Source: Rickettsia hoogstraalii (GTDB taxonomy: Bacteria; Pseudomonadota; Alphaproteobacteria; Rickettsiales; Rickettsiaceae). From it: a DNA stretch of 64,000 nt. Under the pieces are notes generated by a model. It saw nothing but the letters and a program-made list of their open reading frames with translations. It did no database searches and was not told where the DNA came from. The stretch is from NCBI RefSeq assembly GCF_000825685.1, contig NZ_CCXM01000001.1, forward strand, positions 1,077,828 to 1,141,827, written 5' to 3'. Numbering within the stretch: the first letter of the stretch is position 1; each line of letters starts with the position of its first letter. Positions 8,480 to 18,945 of this stretch are shown here, one piece after another. The position numbers were made by a program, and so were the translations under genes.

Positions 8480-9952
8480 ATGCTGTTACTTGAATTAAAA
8501 AAAACTAATCAAACTTTAGAAACTATACATTTTATAGGTATCGGCGGCGTTGGAATGAGCGGTATTGCCGAGATATTACATAATCTAGGTTATAAAGTAC
8601 AAGGTTCCGATTTAGTAGAAAATTATAATACTAAAAGACTTGAGTCATACGGCATTAAAATATTTTTAGGACACGCCGAGCAGAACATTACCAATGTTTC
8701 GTATGTTGTTATTTCATCGGCAATTAATTCAAATAATCCTGAAATAAAAGAGGCATTAGAGCGTAAAATTCCGATTATTAGGCGTGCGGAAATGCTTGCT
8801 GAACTTATGAGATTAAAATGTTCGGTAGCAGTTTCGGGATCGCACGGTAAAACCACTACTACTTCTTTAATTGCTTGTTTATTTGAGGCAGCCGGTTTAT
8901 GTCCTACAGTTATTAACGGTGGGATTATAAATAATAAATCGACTAATGCATATCTTGGTTCAAGTAATTATTTAATTGCGGAGGCCGATGAATCGGATGC
9001 GACGTTTATTCATATTCCATCAACTATTGCGATAATAACTAACATTGATCCTGAACATTTAGATTATTATAAAGATTTTGAAACATTAATTGGTGCGTTT
9101 AAAAGCTTTATTACTAATTTGCCGTTTTACGGTTTTGCTGTTTGTTGTATCGATCATAAAATAGTTCGTAAGTTAGTAGATGATATTACTGAAAGGAAGA
9201 TTGTTACTTATGGAATCGATTCAGAAGATGCTCATATTGTAGCGTTTAATATTAACACTGATATTGCTTCCTCTACTTTTGACGTAAAAATTAGTCTACC
9301 AAATGTACTAGGTACAACGATTATTGAAAAAATTACTATTCCAACGCCCGGAAGACATAATATTTTAAATAGTCTTGCTGCAATTGCTGTTGGGATAGAA
9401 TTAGATTTCGGTATTAAAGTTATTAAAAACGGTTTTAATAATTTTAAAGGAGTGAAGAGAAGATTTACTAAAGTAGCTGAATATAATAAGGCTTCAATTA
9501 TCGATGATTACGCTCATCACCCCGAGGAAATCAAAGCAACACTTGCGACGGCTAAAAATATAGCAAATAAACAAAACGGTAAAGTTATTGCTATTTTTCA
9601 GCCTCACAGATATTCAAGAATGCAGCATTTATTTGATGATTTTATGCTTTGCTTTAATGATGCGGATATGATTTATATTACCGATATATATGCTGCAGGA
9701 GAAGAGCCTATAGAAGGGATGACAAGCCAAAATTTAGTTGATAAAATTGCTAAGAATAAGCATCACGATAAAGCAAATTTTCTAGCACAGCTAGATGATG
9801 CGGTCGGGGTTATTATAGATAATGCAGCTTCCGGTGATATGATAATTATGATGGGAGCAGGTAATATTTCAAGTTTTGCTAATGAATTAGATGGGAGATT
9901 ATCATCCCGCACTTGGTATCCATGCAACAACGTCACACAAGAAAAAAGATGA
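8480..9952 (+). CDS. murC: UDP-N-acetylmuramate--L-alanine ligase
   Basis: It adds L-Ala to UDP-MurNAc, the first peptide step of peptidoglycan synthesis. Residues 18-33 hold the Rossmann motif [16 protein letters not shown]; the ATP loop is [10 protein letters not shown] at 119-128; [10 protein letters not shown], GRHNxLNSLAA and [10 protein letters not shown] follow. At 490 aa it is slightly long: the last 18 or so residues ([16 protein letters not shown]) come from DNA that resembles the TGGTATCCATGCAACAA tail of the intergenic repeats. It opens the murC-murB-ddl-ftsQ-ftsA block. Confidence 0.96.
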   Translation: MLLLELKKTNQTLETIHFIGIGGVGMSGIAEILHNLGYKVQGSDLVENYNTKRLESYGIKIFLGHAEQNITNVSYVVISSAINSNNPEIKEALERKIPIIRRAEMLAELMRLKCSVAVSGSHGKTTTTSLIACLFEAAGLCPTVINGGIINNKSTNAYLGSSNYLIAEADESDATFIHIPSTIAIITNIDPEHLDYYKDFETLIGAFKSFITNLPFYGFAVCCIDHKIVRKLVDDITERKIVTYGIDSEDAHIVAFNINTDIASSTFDVKISLPNVLGTTIIEKITIPTPGRHNILNSLAAIAVGIELDFGIKVIKNGFNNFKGVKRRFTKVAEYNKASIIDDYAHHPEEIKATLATAKNIANKQNGKVIAIFQPHRYSRMQHLFDDFMLCFNDADMIYITDIYAAGEEPIEGMTSQNLVDKIAKNKHHDKANFLAQLDDAVGVIIDNAASGDMIIMMGAGNISSFANELDGRLSSRTWYPCNNVTQEKR

Positions 9953-9962
9953 CAGTAAAAAT

Positions 9963-10850
9963 ATGTTAATTTTACCGACAGTAAAAGGCGAGTATAAAAA
10001 AGATTATAATTTAAAACATCTGACATGGTTTAAAGTAGGCGGTAATGCCGAAATTTTCTTTAAACCTTTAGATAGTGAAGATTTAGCAAGTTTCTTAATA
10101 CAAAATAAGCAAAAATTACCTATAACTACTTTCGGTGCAGGCTCAAATATTATTATAAGAGACGGCGGGATAGAAGGAGTTACAATAAAGCTCGGTCAGA
10201 ATTTTAGTAATATTGAGTTTATAGATGATCATCTAATAGTAGGTAGTAGCTGCCTTAATTATAATTTAGCAAAATTCTGTCAAGCAAATGCTATTTCCGG
10301 TTTTGAGTTTTTAGTAGGTATTCCTGGTACTATCGGTGGCGGTGTTGTTATGAATGCCGGTGCTTACGGTTCTGAATTTAAGGATATCATAGTTAGAATA
10401 GAAGCGATTGATTTTGCAGGAAACTTTTTAACATTCACAAATGAAGAAATCGGTTTTAAATATCGCGGCAACAATTTACCAAAGGATTTAATTATTCTCA
10501 AAGCCGTTTTTAAAGTAAATAAAGGCGAGAGTGAGAATATATTATTACGGATGAATGAAATAAATAACGCAAGATCATCAACGCAGCCTATTAAAGAGCG
10601 TACAGGCGGTAGTACTTTTGCAAATCCTGAAGGGCTTAAATCTTGGGAACTTATTGACAAAGCGGGGCTTAGAGGCTATAGAATAGGCGGTGCTTCGATG
10701 TCAGAACTTCATTGTAATTTTATGATAAATAATGGTGATGCTACCGCTAAGGATTTAGAAGATTTAGGTGATTTCGTCCGGCAGAAAATATTTGAAGATA
10801 GCGGCGTTGAATTAAGGTGGGAAATAAAACGTTTGGGTAGGTATGTTTAA
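9963..10850 (+). CDS. murB: UDP-N-acetylmuramate dehydrogenase (MurB)
   Basis: It reduces UDP-GlcNAc-enolpyruvate to UDP-MurNAc with FAD and NADPH. Visible are HLTWFKVGGNA, FGAGSNIIIRDGG (FAD pyrophosphate loop), FLVGIPGTIGGGVVMNAGAYG, and TGGSTFANPEG, whose serine is the catalytic proton donor. I take the ATG at 9963 (MLILPTVKGEY) because it starts the conserved domain at the family position; an in-frame ATG at 9891 would read 24 codons of the murC end and repeat-like DNA. The gene follows murC by 10 bases. Confidence 0.95.
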   Translation: MLILPTVKGEYKKDYNLKHLTWFKVGGNAEIFFKPLDSEDLASFLIQNKQKLPITTFGAGSNIIIRDGGIEGVTIKLGQNFSNIEFIDDHLIVGSSCLNYNLAKFCQANAISGFEFLVGIPGTIGGGVVMNAGAYGSEFKDIIVRIEAIDFAGNFLTFTNEEIGFKYRGNNLPKDLIILKAVFKVNKGESENILLRMNEINNARSSTQPIKERTGGSTFANPEGLKSWELIDKAGLRGYRIGGASMSELHCNFMINNGDATAKDLEDLGDFVRQKIFEDSGVELRWEIKRLGRYV

Positions 10851-10854
10851 AAAT

Positions 10855-10974
10855 CGTCATTGCGAGCAGTCGTAGACTGCGTGGCAATCCAGCAAAAATA
10901 ATAAAAAAATGCTAATCTATAGCATTTTTACTGGATTGCTTCGTCAAAACTTACAGTTTTTCCTCGCAATGACG
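10855..10974. repeat. Palindromic repeat, family A (copy 4)
   Basis: CGTCATTGCGAGCAGTCGTAG at left, CCTCGCAATGACG at right, central hairpin AATGCTA/TAGCATT. It starts five bases after the murB stop. Confidence 0.9.
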
Positions 10975-11018
10975 AAAAATAAGTCGCAGGATGACAATAT
11001 AGAATAAAAGCAAATAAT

Positions 11019-12122
11019 ATGAAATATCAAACACATTGGGTGGAACATTCTGAAGTCAAAATATTAAGTACTACCGGTAAAAAACATATAGCGTTAGTAG
11101 CGGGCGGTATGTCTGCCGAGCGTGAAGTATCCTTAGTATCAAGTGAAGGAGTTAGTAAAGCCTTAATTGAATTAGGATATAAAGTTACCTTTATTGATAT
11201 GGGAGCGGATATTGCGGTTAAATTACAAGAAATAAAATCTGATATTGTTTTTAACTGTTTACACGGTACATATGGTGAAGATGGTTGCTTGCCTGGATTA
11301 CTTAATATAATGCGGATTCCTTATACTCATAGCGGCGTGTTACCTTCAGCTTTAGCATTCGATAAAATACATTCTAGGAGCTGGTTTTTAACGAATAATA
11401 TTAATATGGCTGAAAGTATCGTTGTAAATAAAAGCGATAATATTAGCCATCTCTCCAAACTCGCTTATAGAGAGGAATTTGTAGGAGACACGGAACACAG
11501 CACCGCAGCGTACAAAAACGTACGTGAGGATGCGAGTACCGGATCGACGCACAAATTACCTCTAGAAGTAGAGTTTCGAGAGATGGCAAATGATCCTATG
11601 AAGCGACCATATGTAATTAAGCCTCTTACGCAAGGTTCAAGTATTGGTGTTGAGGTGATATTTGAGGAAGATGATTTTAATTTTGCCGATTATAATTTCC
11701 CTTACGGTGATCAGGTGATAATAGAGCAATATATAAAAGGGCGAGAGTTGCAAGTAGCGGTATTAAACGGCAAAGCTCTTGGGGCTTTAGAAATTAAATT
11801 ACTAAAGAATCGTTTCTATGATTATGAAACTAAATATACCGAAGGATTTGCTGAGCATCTTTGTCCTGCTCCGCTACCTGCTAATTTATATGAAAAATTG
11901 CTTATAGAATCAGAAAAAATTTATAAAACAATGAATTGTAAAGGTCCTGCTAGAGCAGAATTTATTTTAGAAGAGCAGACAAACAAATTATATGCTTTGG
12001 AGATAAATACTCACCCAGGTATGACGCCTTTATCAATAGTGCCGGAAATTGCAGCTTATGCAGGGATAAATTTTACTAACTTAATTGAAGAAATTATAAA
12101 GACGGCAAGCTTTGAATCATGA
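11019..12122 (+). CDS. ddl: D-alanine--D-alanine ligase with an in-frame RPE1 insert
   Basis: It joins two D-Ala for the peptidoglycan stem. The ATP-grasp fold is complete: [73 protein letters not shown]. At 367 aa it is about 45 longer than usual. The excess lies at residues 144-189 and reads [18 protein letters not shown]...[14 protein letters not shown], the known peptide of rickettsial palindromic element 1. The insert sits in a surface region after the N-terminal domain, and the reading frame is kept. Its stop overlaps the ftsQ start (ATGA). Confidence 0.95.
   Translation: MKYQTHWVEHSEVKILSTTGKKHIALVAGGMSAEREVSLVSSEGVSKALIELGYKVTFIDMGADIAVKLQEIKSDIVFNCLHGTYGEDGCLPGLLNIMRIPYTHSGVLPSALAFDKIHSRSWFLTNNINMAESIVVNKSDNISHLSKLAYREEFVGDTEHSTAAYKNVREDASTGSTHKLPLEVEFREMANDPMKRPYVIKPLTQGSSIGVEVIFEEDDFNFADYNFPYGDQVIIEQYIKGRELQVAVLNGKALGALEIKLLKNRFYDYETKYTEGFAEHLCPAPLPANLYEKLLIESEKIYKTMNCKGPARAEFILEEQTNKLYALEINTHPGMTPLSIVPEIAAYAGINFTNLIEEIIKTASFES
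11449..11584 (+). repeat. RPE1 inserted in frame in ddl
   Basis: The arms ATCTCTCCAAACTC (11449-11462) and GAGTTTCGAGAGAT (11571-11584) are inverted with one mismatch. The 136 bp body encodes the RPE1 peptide in the ddl frame. Confidence 0.93.
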
Positions 12123-12922
12123 GAAAAAAAACAAACTCCAAAAAAAAAAAACAAACAAAAAAAACTAATAATATCTCATTACGCCGAAAATTAGGACTAA
12201 TTTACAAGAAAGCAATATTAGGGTTTAAGATTGCTTTAATTATCTTTGTATGTCTATTTGTTTTTACAAAATATTTTGCCGGCATAAAAACCTACTTAAC
12301 AACAAATATATATCAAACAACAACAAAACTTGGGTTTAAACTTGAGAATGTTATCATCGAAGGACAGCAAAATGTCGATGAGCCTACAATATTAAAGGTT
12401 TTAAATGCGAATAAGGGTAGTCCTATTTTTGCTCTTAAATTAGACGAAATTAGAAATAATTTAAAGAAAAATAAATGGATCAAGGAAGTATATGTCAGTA
12501 GAAGATTACCAAATACGGTATATATAAAATTATTTGAAAGAGAACCTATTGCTATTTGGCAAATTAATAATCAGCTTTTCTTAGTTGATGAAGAAGGTTA
12601 CGAAATTAGTAAAAATATTCAGCCTTTTCTTCATTTATTACATGTTGTAGGGGAAGGGGCAAATATCTACGCAGGTAAATTAGTACTAGAGCTACAGAAA
12701 TATCCGGCATTAATGAATAAAACTTCAGCTGCCGTAAGACTCGGAGATAGAAGGTGGGATTTAAATCTTAAAGGTAATATAAGTATTAAGTTACCTGAAA
12801 AAAAGTTTGAAGAAGCATTAAAATATGTCGATGCACTTAATAAAGCAAACAAGCTATTTAACCAAAATTATAAGGCTTTGGATTTAAGGGATAAGAATAA
12901 ATACTATATAGAGAAGTATTGA
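12119..12922 (+). CDS. ftsQ: Cell division protein FtsQ
   Basis: A divisome membrane protein linking the early ring to FtsB/L/W/I. A Lys-rich cytoplasmic tail (1-33) is followed by one transmembrane helix (about 36-55), then a POTRA domain (about 75-145: [14 protein letters not shown] ... [39 protein letters not shown]) and the beta domain with EREPIAIWQ and LVDEEGYEI. The 267 aa length is normal. Its start is coupled to ddl by ATGA. Confidence 0.94.
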   Translation: MRKKTNSKKKKQTKKTNNISLRRKLGLIYKKAILGFKIALIIFVCLFVFTKYFAGIKTYLTTNIYQTTTKLGFKLENVIIEGQQNVDEPTILKVLNANKGSPIFALKLDEIRNNLKKNKWIKEVYVSRRLPNTVYIKLFEREPIAIWQINNQLFLVDEEGYEISKNIQPFLHLLHVVGEGANIYAGKLVLELQKYPALMNKTSAAVRLGDRRWDLNLKGNISIKLPEKKFEEALKYVDALNKANKLFNQNYKALDLRDKNKYYIEKY

Positions 12923-12926
12923 GAAT

Positions 12927-13024
12927 CGTCATTGCGAGGCAAAACGTAGTTTCGACGTGGCAATCTTGTCAAGCATCCTGAGATTGCTTCGTCGAATTAC
13001 TACGTAATTCTTCTCGCAATGACG
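12927..13024. repeat. Palindromic repeat, family A (copy 5)
   Basis: CGTCATTGCGAGG left and TCTCGCAATGACG right; the right arm contains AATTACTACGTAATT. It lies between ftsQ and ftsA. Confidence 0.9.
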
Positions 13025-13050
13025 TTTTTGGAATAACAAACATAAAAAAA

Positions 13051-14286
13051 ATGAAAGAGAAAATATCAAATTTTGTAACGCTTGATTTCGGTAGTAGTAA
13101 GATTGCCGTAATTGCTGCCTATATTAGTAAAAAAGGTGAAATTAAAGTAGCTAGCCAAAATTTGCATCATTCTAAAGGTATTAAATCAGGAGTTATATCA
13201 GATTTAAAAAACGCTGAAACTAGTATTGTTTCGGCAATTTATGCACTTGAAAAAGATTGCGGTAAAAATATAAAAAAAGTTATATTATCGTTATCAGGTG
13301 CCGATACTAAATCTTATTATATTAATTATACCATTAAAGTTAACGGGCAAACCGTAACGCAGCAGGATATTAAAAAGTTACTACAAAAAGCATTACTTGA
13401 GTTTAAAGTTAAAAACCAAGAAATTATTCATTATTTTCCTCTTGAGTTTACTCTTGATAATAATTCAGTCGAGAATCCTATAGGTATGTACGGTAGAGAG
13501 CTTAGTTGTGAATTACATATTATTGCAGCTAGTTCAAATATGTTATTAAATATTGTACAATGCTTCGCTAAATGTCATGTTGAAGTCACAAATATTACTC
13601 TAGCAATTTATGCTTCTGCTATTAGCTGTCTTACGAATGATGAAAAAAATCTAGGCTCGCTTATTATAGATATGGGCGATAAAACTACCTCTTTCGGCAT
13701 TTTTTTTGCCGGTAAATTAATATATACGGGGCATGTAAATATAGGTAGTTTTCATATTAGCTCGGATATTGCTAAAGTTTTCGGTATTGATCTTGTTACG
13801 GCAGAGAAATTAAAAATTTTATACGGTAATGCAATTATACCTTTATTTGAGAAAGATAGTATTATAAATATGGATGATTTTCAGGTTGATACTCATCATA
13901 ATTTAAATACTTCCGTAACAATTTATAAATTAGCTGAGGTAATAAGAGCAAGAGTCGAAGAAATATTATCAATGGTAAAAGCCGAATATGATAAAGCAAC
14001 AAAAGGGCAGGTTGAAGTTTTTAGAGTTGTAATTACCGGTGGTGGGTCTCAGCTTAGAGGACTTAAAGAGCTTTCAAATAAAATTTTTGAAAAACAGAGT
14101 AGAATCGGTAAACCGGAGATTATTGCCGGTTTTACAGAAGATTATAATCCGGCTATGTATTCAGCAACTATAGGAATGCTAAAAATTCATGCTCTAAAAC
14201 AGCAAAAAGAATTCGCTCATATTAGACTTGATGAAAATAGCAGCTTCTTTAAAAAAGCTTTTGATTGGTTTAAAGAGAATGTTTAG
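13051..14286 (+). CDS. ftsA: Cell division protein FtsA
   Basis: The actin-like membrane tether of FtsZ. Residues 8-20 form the phosphate-1 loop (TLDFGSSKIAVIAAY); the SHS2/1C insertion follows (about 80-170); LIIDMGDKTTSFGIF is phosphate-2 and VVITGGGSQLRGL is the adenosine motif. The last 15 residues (SSFFKKAFDWFKENV) form the amphipathic membrane-targeting helix, so the protein is complete at 411 aa. ftsZ does not follow, as expected in Rickettsia. Confidence 0.95.
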   Translation: MKEKISNFVTLDFGSSKIAVIAAYISKKGEIKVASQNLHHSKGIKSGVISDLKNAETSIVSAIYALEKDCGKNIKKVILSLSGADTKSYYINYTIKVNGQTVTQQDIKKLLQKALLEFKVKNQEIIHYFPLEFTLDNNSVENPIGMYGRELSCELHIIAASSNMLLNIVQCFAKCHVEVTNITLAIYASAISCLTNDEKNLGSLIIDMGDKTTSFGIFFAGKLIYTGHVNIGSFHISSDIAKVFGIDLVTAEKLKILYGNAIIPLFEKDSIINMDDFQVDTHHNLNTSVTIYKLAEVIRARVEEILSMVKAEYDKATKGQVEVFRVVITGGGSQLRGLKELSNKIFEKQSRIGKPEIIAGFTEDYNPAMYSATIGMLKIHALKQQKEFAHIRLDENSSFFKKAFDWFKENV

Positions 14287-14289
14287 AGA

Positions 14290-14449
14290 AGTTATTGCGT
14301 GGATCAATTCCACCGCGTCATCCCGTGATTTATTCGCGGGATCCGGTTAAAAATACTAATATTATTAGTATTTTTAGTTGTTTTACTGGATACCGTGGAC
14401 AAGCCACGGTATGACACCGAACGCATTTTTCAAACTACGCAACAATGCC
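14290..14449. repeat. Composite element, family B (GTCATCCCG type with GCAACAATGCC end)
   Basis: An inner palindrome GTCATCCCGTG (from 14317) to CACGGTATGAC (to 14415) encloses the hairpin AAAATACTAAT/ATTAGTATTTT. The outer ends TTATTGCGTGGATC and CTACGCAACAATGCC match the element nested at 21472-21634; the left end has a small deletion. Confidence 0.75.
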
Positions 14450-14468
14450 ATTTAGAAATAATATTTTG

Positions 14469-14945
14469 CTAAGAATTATTATTAGATTTTTCTCTAGAAC
14501 AAATTAGTACATTCCCTTTAACTTCGACAATAAAAAGTCGGTCGCCTGTTTTTGCATCGATTTCGTTTGGTGCAAGATAAGCATTCATAATAGCACCAGA
14601 CCATTTTACTTGTCCTAAAGTATCAGAAGAGACGGTAGAACTATAAACCTCTACCGTTTTGCCTATCATATCCAAGTAATTTTCTGTTTTATCAGTTTTA
14701 TTATAAACATATTTTTTAAGAGGATAATATAATATGCAAAACCAAATAAGCGATAATATACCAAAAAATGTTATTTGATTTGTTAAGCTAACTAGAGGAT
14801 AGTTATATACCACAAGAGTGTTTGATAATGCTCCAAGCCCAAAGAATAAGAATCCGATACTTGGAACTGCAAAGAATTCAACGACTACACAAATTATGCC
14901 GATTATTAACCATATTTCGGTGAGGTAATTATTTATCATGAACAT
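14469..14945 (-). CDS. NfeD-family membrane protein (short form)
   Basis: A 158 aa protein with three or four membrane segments in the first 85 residues and a C-terminal OB-fold (about 95-150: MIGKTVEVYSSTVSSDTLGQVKWSGA ... GDRLFIVEVKGNVLIC). This is the short NfeD type that partners stomatin/SPFH proteins in membrane quality control. Its start overlaps the end of the cytochrome gene by 17 bases; a second ATG lies two codons in. Confidence 0.82.
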   Translation of the reverse strand: MFMINNYLTEIWLIIGIICVVVEFFAVPSIGFLFFGLGALSNTLVVYNYPLVSLTNQITFFGILSLIWFCILYYPLKKYVYNKTDKTENYLDMIGKTVEVYSSTVSSDTLGQVKWSGAIMNAYLAPNEIDAKTGDRLFIVEVKGNVLICSREKSNNNS

Positions 14946-15456
14946 AAGTTTTTAAAAATAATATTACGTCAGCTATGTCTTGTGGTTTTGAGATACCGGC
15001 AAAGGACATTTTAGTTCCCGGAGCATAGCTACTTGGTTTATGTAAGAAAGCAAATAAACTATCATCATCCCATACGCCGCCGAGTTTTGATAGAGCAGGG
15101 GAATATTTATAGTCTGCTATGCTTGCTTTTGGTCTGCCTGCTACATCCCAGAGATGCGGTCCTAGTTTATTTGGACCGTCTTTATCAAGAGAATGACACA
15201 TTAAACATTTCTTGGCTATTTCACGACCGTTATCGGCGTTAGCAGTCTTCATTAATTCCGGTATATTTACCGGTGCTTGCTCTAATGCGGTAGTATTTTG
15301 ATTTTCTGATGATTCTTGAACCGCAACGCTGTAGCCGCGATGCTGTAACTCTAGAGTGGGTTTGTATAATATATTTGCAACAAATCCAACCATCATAGCA
15401 ATTAAACTAGCAAATAAGATGGCTGCAACAATTTTATTTAATTCTTTTCCAGACAT
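14929..15456 (-). CDS. Membrane-anchored c-type cytochrome (CycM/c552 type)
   Basis: A 175 aa protein with one N-terminal transmembrane anchor (about 9-30), a Gln/Asn/Ser-rich linker, and a class I cytochrome c domain. Haem binding is CLMCH, and the sixth ligand methionine is in GTKMSFAG. The order matches CycM, which carries electrons from the bc1 complex to cytochrome oxidase in alphaproteobacteria. petABC and ctaA in this window belong to the same chain. Confidence 0.88.
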   Translation of the reverse strand: MSGKELNKIVAAILFASLIAMMVGFVANILYKPTLELQHRGYSVAVQESSENQNTTALEQAPVNIPELMKTANADNGREIAKKCLMCHSLDKDGPNKLGPHLWDVAGRPKASIADYKYSPALSKLGGVWDDDSLFAFLHKPSSYAPGTKMSFAGISKPQDIADVILFLKTYVHDK

Positions 15457-15567
15457 TTATTTTGTTTTTTATTAGAATTTATACTATAATTTAAGTTGTA
15501 AGAGAAGTTAATTAAATAAATAAAAGAAAAATTTATAAAAATATTTGTTCTTTGGAGAGAAAAATAA

Positions 15568-16645
15568 ATGTCTGATTCAAAAAAAATCAAGGGTTAGAAA
15601 AATATTTAATAAGTTAAAATCTTATTGGACTAGTTTTAGACAAAGTAAAATCGGTAAAATATTATTTAGCAATAGTTTAAGTTATGCAGTTTCCATAGCT
15701 TCTATAGCAATTGCAGTTTCCGGGCTTTTTACTCCTATATCACCGATAATTATAGCTGTAGCTGTTGTTTCAGGAGTTAGCGTAGGAATTCAAGCTATAA
15801 ATGAGACTTTGAAAGTGCATGGTTTGCGTAAACTTCATAAAGAGAATAATTTATTAGTACATAACAGAAATGCTAAAAGTCAGCAAGATTATATATTATC
15901 ATTAGAACCGAGTTTAAAAGATATTTTGAAAAATGAATTATATACGCCGCAAACGGCAGGCAAGGATGCTACTCAAGATAAGTATGAGTTAAATGTAAAT
16001 AAATTGAAAAGTACAGGACGAATATTTGGAAATAATTTAGGTGGAGCCGCAAATTTGGCTGCCTCTATTATTAAAGGTGCTAGCGGTAATGTGCTTGATA
16101 TATTAAAAGCTACGGGTTATGGTGTAGTTACGACCGCATCATTAATTATCGACGGTCTTACTGAAAAGGAAAAAATAGAAATAAAAGCAATATTTAAATT
16201 AAATATAAATGAAGAATATAAAAAACAAGACACTCCTATATATGAAAATTTAGAACAATTAGAGAATTATACTAAGAATCAAGTATTGCAAACATTGGCT
16301 TTAAAAAAATTAATAACGGATAAGAATTATTGGAGTATGAATAAAGACCAAAAAATACAAAAATTTCGAGAAATAAGAGGTAATTTTAATTTTGAAATAA
16401 AAAGAAACGGTTTAGAAGAATTTTTTAAAGAAAATAAAATAACAATGGATAATAGAAAAGAGAGTTATGTTAAAGATATTAAAAATGTAATGAATCCATT
16501 TTATGAAAATCCTAGTAAAGCCGAAGGATATAGTCCGTTAACTAAAGCTATGGATAAAGATAAAGTTAATAATGCTGAAATAAAAAGGACAAAAAGTGAA
16601 AATTTAAAAAGGATGCAAAAAAGAAAGCGAAATTTAACAATATGA
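15568..16645 (+). CDS. Hypothetical membrane protein whose start needs a frameshift in an A8 run
   Basis: The body (about 355 aa) has no family I recognise. A basic N-terminus (RVRKIFNKLKSYWTSFRQ) precedes a hydrophobic stretch (about 40-75, two helices), then a soluble Lys-rich part with GGAANLAASIIKGASGNV and a helical C-terminus. The best start is ATG at 15568, nine bases after GGAGAG, but it reads MSDSKKIKG and stops. The A run at 15579-15586 has eight A; with seven the frame becomes MSDSKKSRVRKIFNKLKS and joins the long ORF. So this is either a homopolymer mutation, a sequencing error, or a gene expressed by slippage. Confidence 0.6.
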
Positions 16646-16653
16646 AATGATTA

Positions 16654-17520
16654 TTATAACTCACTGCTAGTTACAAATTTGTAAGAGGTAGTATCGCTAA
16701 ATATTCTATGCAATAATTCATTATTAAGAGCGTGGCTGGTTTTGTAGCCTTTAATTGAACTTACAACGCTAGTGCCGCTGGTATATAAATCACCGAATAA
16801 ATCTAATAGTTTATGGCGAACAAATTCATCTTCATAACGTAAGCCGTTTGGGTTTAAGATTTTATCCTGCTCATCTATTCCTATAGCATTCTCAAATGAG
16901 GCACCTTGGGCAAGTCCTTTGCTTTTCAAATAGTCAACATCTCTTATAAATCCAAAAGTTCTAGCATCCGCAATATTTTTAGTAAAAGATTCTTGATCTC
17001 TAAAACTTAGATTTTGTCTACCTATAGCTTTACTGCTAAAATCAATGGTTAAATCTACAGTCATGTGATCGGAAGGAGTACAATATAATTCACAATCTTT
17101 GTGAACTACTTTTATATCTTTTAAAATTTTTAGATATTTTTTAGGAGCATTTTGTAATTTTTTTCCTGCACACTCAATCATAAACACAAAAGATTTACTA
17201 CTGCCGTCCATAATTGGTACTTCAGGACCATCAATTTTAATAATTGCATTATCAATGCTGCATCCCCAAAGTGCTGCCATTAAATGTTCAATTGTTGAAA
17301 TTTGAACTTTATGATCATTACTTATAGTGGTAGATAACAAGGTATCGGAAACATTGAAATAGCTAGCTTCAATATAATTATTTTCAGAAGATATATCGGT
17401 TCTAATGAATATAATTCCGGTATTTTCTTTAGCAGGTTCTATAGTTAACTGGGTACGTTTTCCTGAGTGAACCCCGATCCCATAACAACTAACCGGTTTT
17501 AATAATGTACTTTGCTGCAT
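16654..17520 (-). CDS. lpxC: UDP-3-O-acyl-N-acetylglucosamine deacetylase
   Basis: A zinc enzyme that commits to lipid A synthesis. Hallmarks: [34 protein letters not shown] (zinc histidine), [11 protein letters not shown], and [12 protein letters not shown] with the second zinc histidine and the aspartate. The 288 aa length is normal. ATG at 17520 ([11 protein letters not shown]). It stands alone on the minus strand. Confidence 0.96.
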   Translation of the reverse strand: MQQSTLLKPVSCYGIGVHSGKRTQLTIEPAKENTGIIFIRTDISSENNYIEASYFNVSDTLLSTTISNDHKVQISTIEHLMAALWGCSIDNAIIKIDGPEVPIMDGSSKSFVFMIECAGKKLQNAPKKYLKILKDIKVVHKDCELYCTPSDHMTVDLTIDFSSKAIGRQNLSFRDQESFTKNIADARTFGFIRDVDYLKSKGLAQGASFENAIGIDEQDKILNPNGLRYEDEFVRHKLLDLFGDLYTSGTSVVSSIKGYKTSHALNNELLHRIFSDTTSYKFVTSSEL

Positions 17521-17612
17521 GCGAGGCTATAAAAAATATACTTAAATATTAATATTTTATGCCATTTTATGCCGAATTATACAAGCTATATTATGTTACA
17601 AAATATTACACA

Positions 17613-17737
17613 TATACTCGATGAACTTCAAAAATTGGCTACGTCATCCTACAAGTACTGCGGTACTCACGTATTAAGTATACGCTCCGTTCCTCGTCTT
17701 GGGGATTCCTTGCTCTTTTTGAAGTTGATCTTCGTAT
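17613..17737. repeat. Palindromic repeat, family D (copy 1)
   Basis: ATACTCGATGAACTTCAAAAATTGGCTACGTC on the left mirrors TTTTTGAAGTTGATCTTCGTAT on the right. A close copy is at 35341-35465, where the two differ mainly in the central hairpin. A short ORF across it is an artefact. Confidence 0.8.
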
Positions 17738-17796
17738 ATGTATTATATAATCGAAGTACAAATTACCCTGAGAAGCAAGTTATGCAGGAAGTCTAA

Positions 17797-18945
17797 TTAA
17801 AATCTATACAATTTATACTTAATAAAATACCAAAAATGATAAGCTACAAAACTACCGACTACGGCAAAAACGGAAAATAAGAAATCACTGCCGTTAATGG
17901 TGCCGTAAGGTACATGAGATGATAAAGCTCCGGCATATATACCGATGCTGCACATTGAAAAATACGAAAATAAAGCTGTTCTAAGTTCGTAATCTCTAAA
18001 TTTATCAATTAGTATTAAAATATTGCAAATATAAATGGATCCTAAACAACTACCGATTAGTATTATATATAATATATTAAGGTTTTTACTAGTTCCATGA
18101 AGCGGTAGTAAAATAAAGCAGACGAGCAGAATTATAGTTAGTGATAAATTAGCCAAATATTTATTTACTTTGCTTAATATGTAGCATATAGGAATTATAG
18201 AAAAACATATTGCTAGAAAAATATATTTTAATATGAGTCTTAAATTAATTAATGCTAATTCTTTCTTTAATGCAAAAGCTTCATAATACCATAATATATC
18301 CAAGGTGACATAAGCAACTACGAAGCCTGTCAATAATTGTAATTCGACATTTTTTATTAAGGATGAGAATTTTGAATTTAGATTTAATTTATGAGATGTG
18401 GGATTATAATGCAGAAATTCAGTTAGTATATTGATACAATATAACAATGCACAAATTACTATAGTATTATTTGTCGGTTTTATAAATGGATTTAATAAAT
18501 CTACCATTAAGTTTCCACCCGCCCATAACAACATTATACAAGCTAAAAAAAAATATTTCTTTTCTTTGCTACTCTCAATAATGTCTAATGTTATAGAAGT
18601 GAAATATGAAAATGTTCCAAAATTAATTAAAATAAAATTAATTTTAATTAGAGTATAATTATTTAATAAAATGAGGTTTATTGTACAAATAATTAATAAA
18701 GATAAGCTAATTAAAATAATTTTTTTATTACTTAACCTATTAATTAATTGTGTTAAGGCAAAGCCTGCGATTATCGAACCTATAAATTTAGTTTGATTTA
18801 TATGATTTATTTGTTCTCCGCCTAGATTTTTATTTATCAGTAAAAAGATTTTAAAATTATAAAAATTTATAGCATTGATACAGGAAAAAATAAATATTCC
18901 CAAAAGCGAGAAAAAAATAGTTTTGTAATCGTTTTTTAAAGTCAT
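17797..18945 (-). CDS. MFS-type membrane transporter, substrate unknown
   Basis: A 382 aa, very hydrophobic protein with 11-12 predicted membrane helices and a loop RLSNKKIILIS after the second helix, like the MFS loop 2-3. The second half begins near residue 200, giving the usual 6+6 layout. It is short for MFS and has no diagnostic substrate motif. Rickettsia carry many such carriers for host metabolites; that role is inference. Confidence 0.6.
   Translation of the reverse strand: MTLKNDYKTIFFSLLGIFIFSCINAINFYNFKIFLLINKNLGGEQINHINQTKFIGSIIAGFALTQLINRLSNKKIILISLSLLIICTINLILLNNYTLIKINFILINFGTFSYFTSITLDIIESSKEKKYFFLACIMLLWAGGNLMVDLLNPFIKPTNNTIVICALLYCINILTEFLHYNPTSHKLNLNSKFSSLIKNVELQLLTGFVVAYVTLDILWYYEAFALKKELALINLRLILKYIFLAICFSIIPICYILSKVNKYLANLSLTIILLVCFILLPLHGTSKNLNILYIILIGSCLGSIYICNILILIDKFRDYELRTALFSYFSMCSIGIYAGALSSHVPYGTINGSDFLFSVFAVVGSFVAYHFWYFIKYKLYRF

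Noticed and set aside
9891..9962. A 24-codon N-terminal extension of MurB
   Set aside because: The extension reads the end of murC and repeat-like sequence; the ATG at 9963 matches the family start.
17569..17796. A 75-codon ORF beside lpxC
   Set aside because: Most of it is family D repeat; no ribosome-binding site and no conserved pattern.
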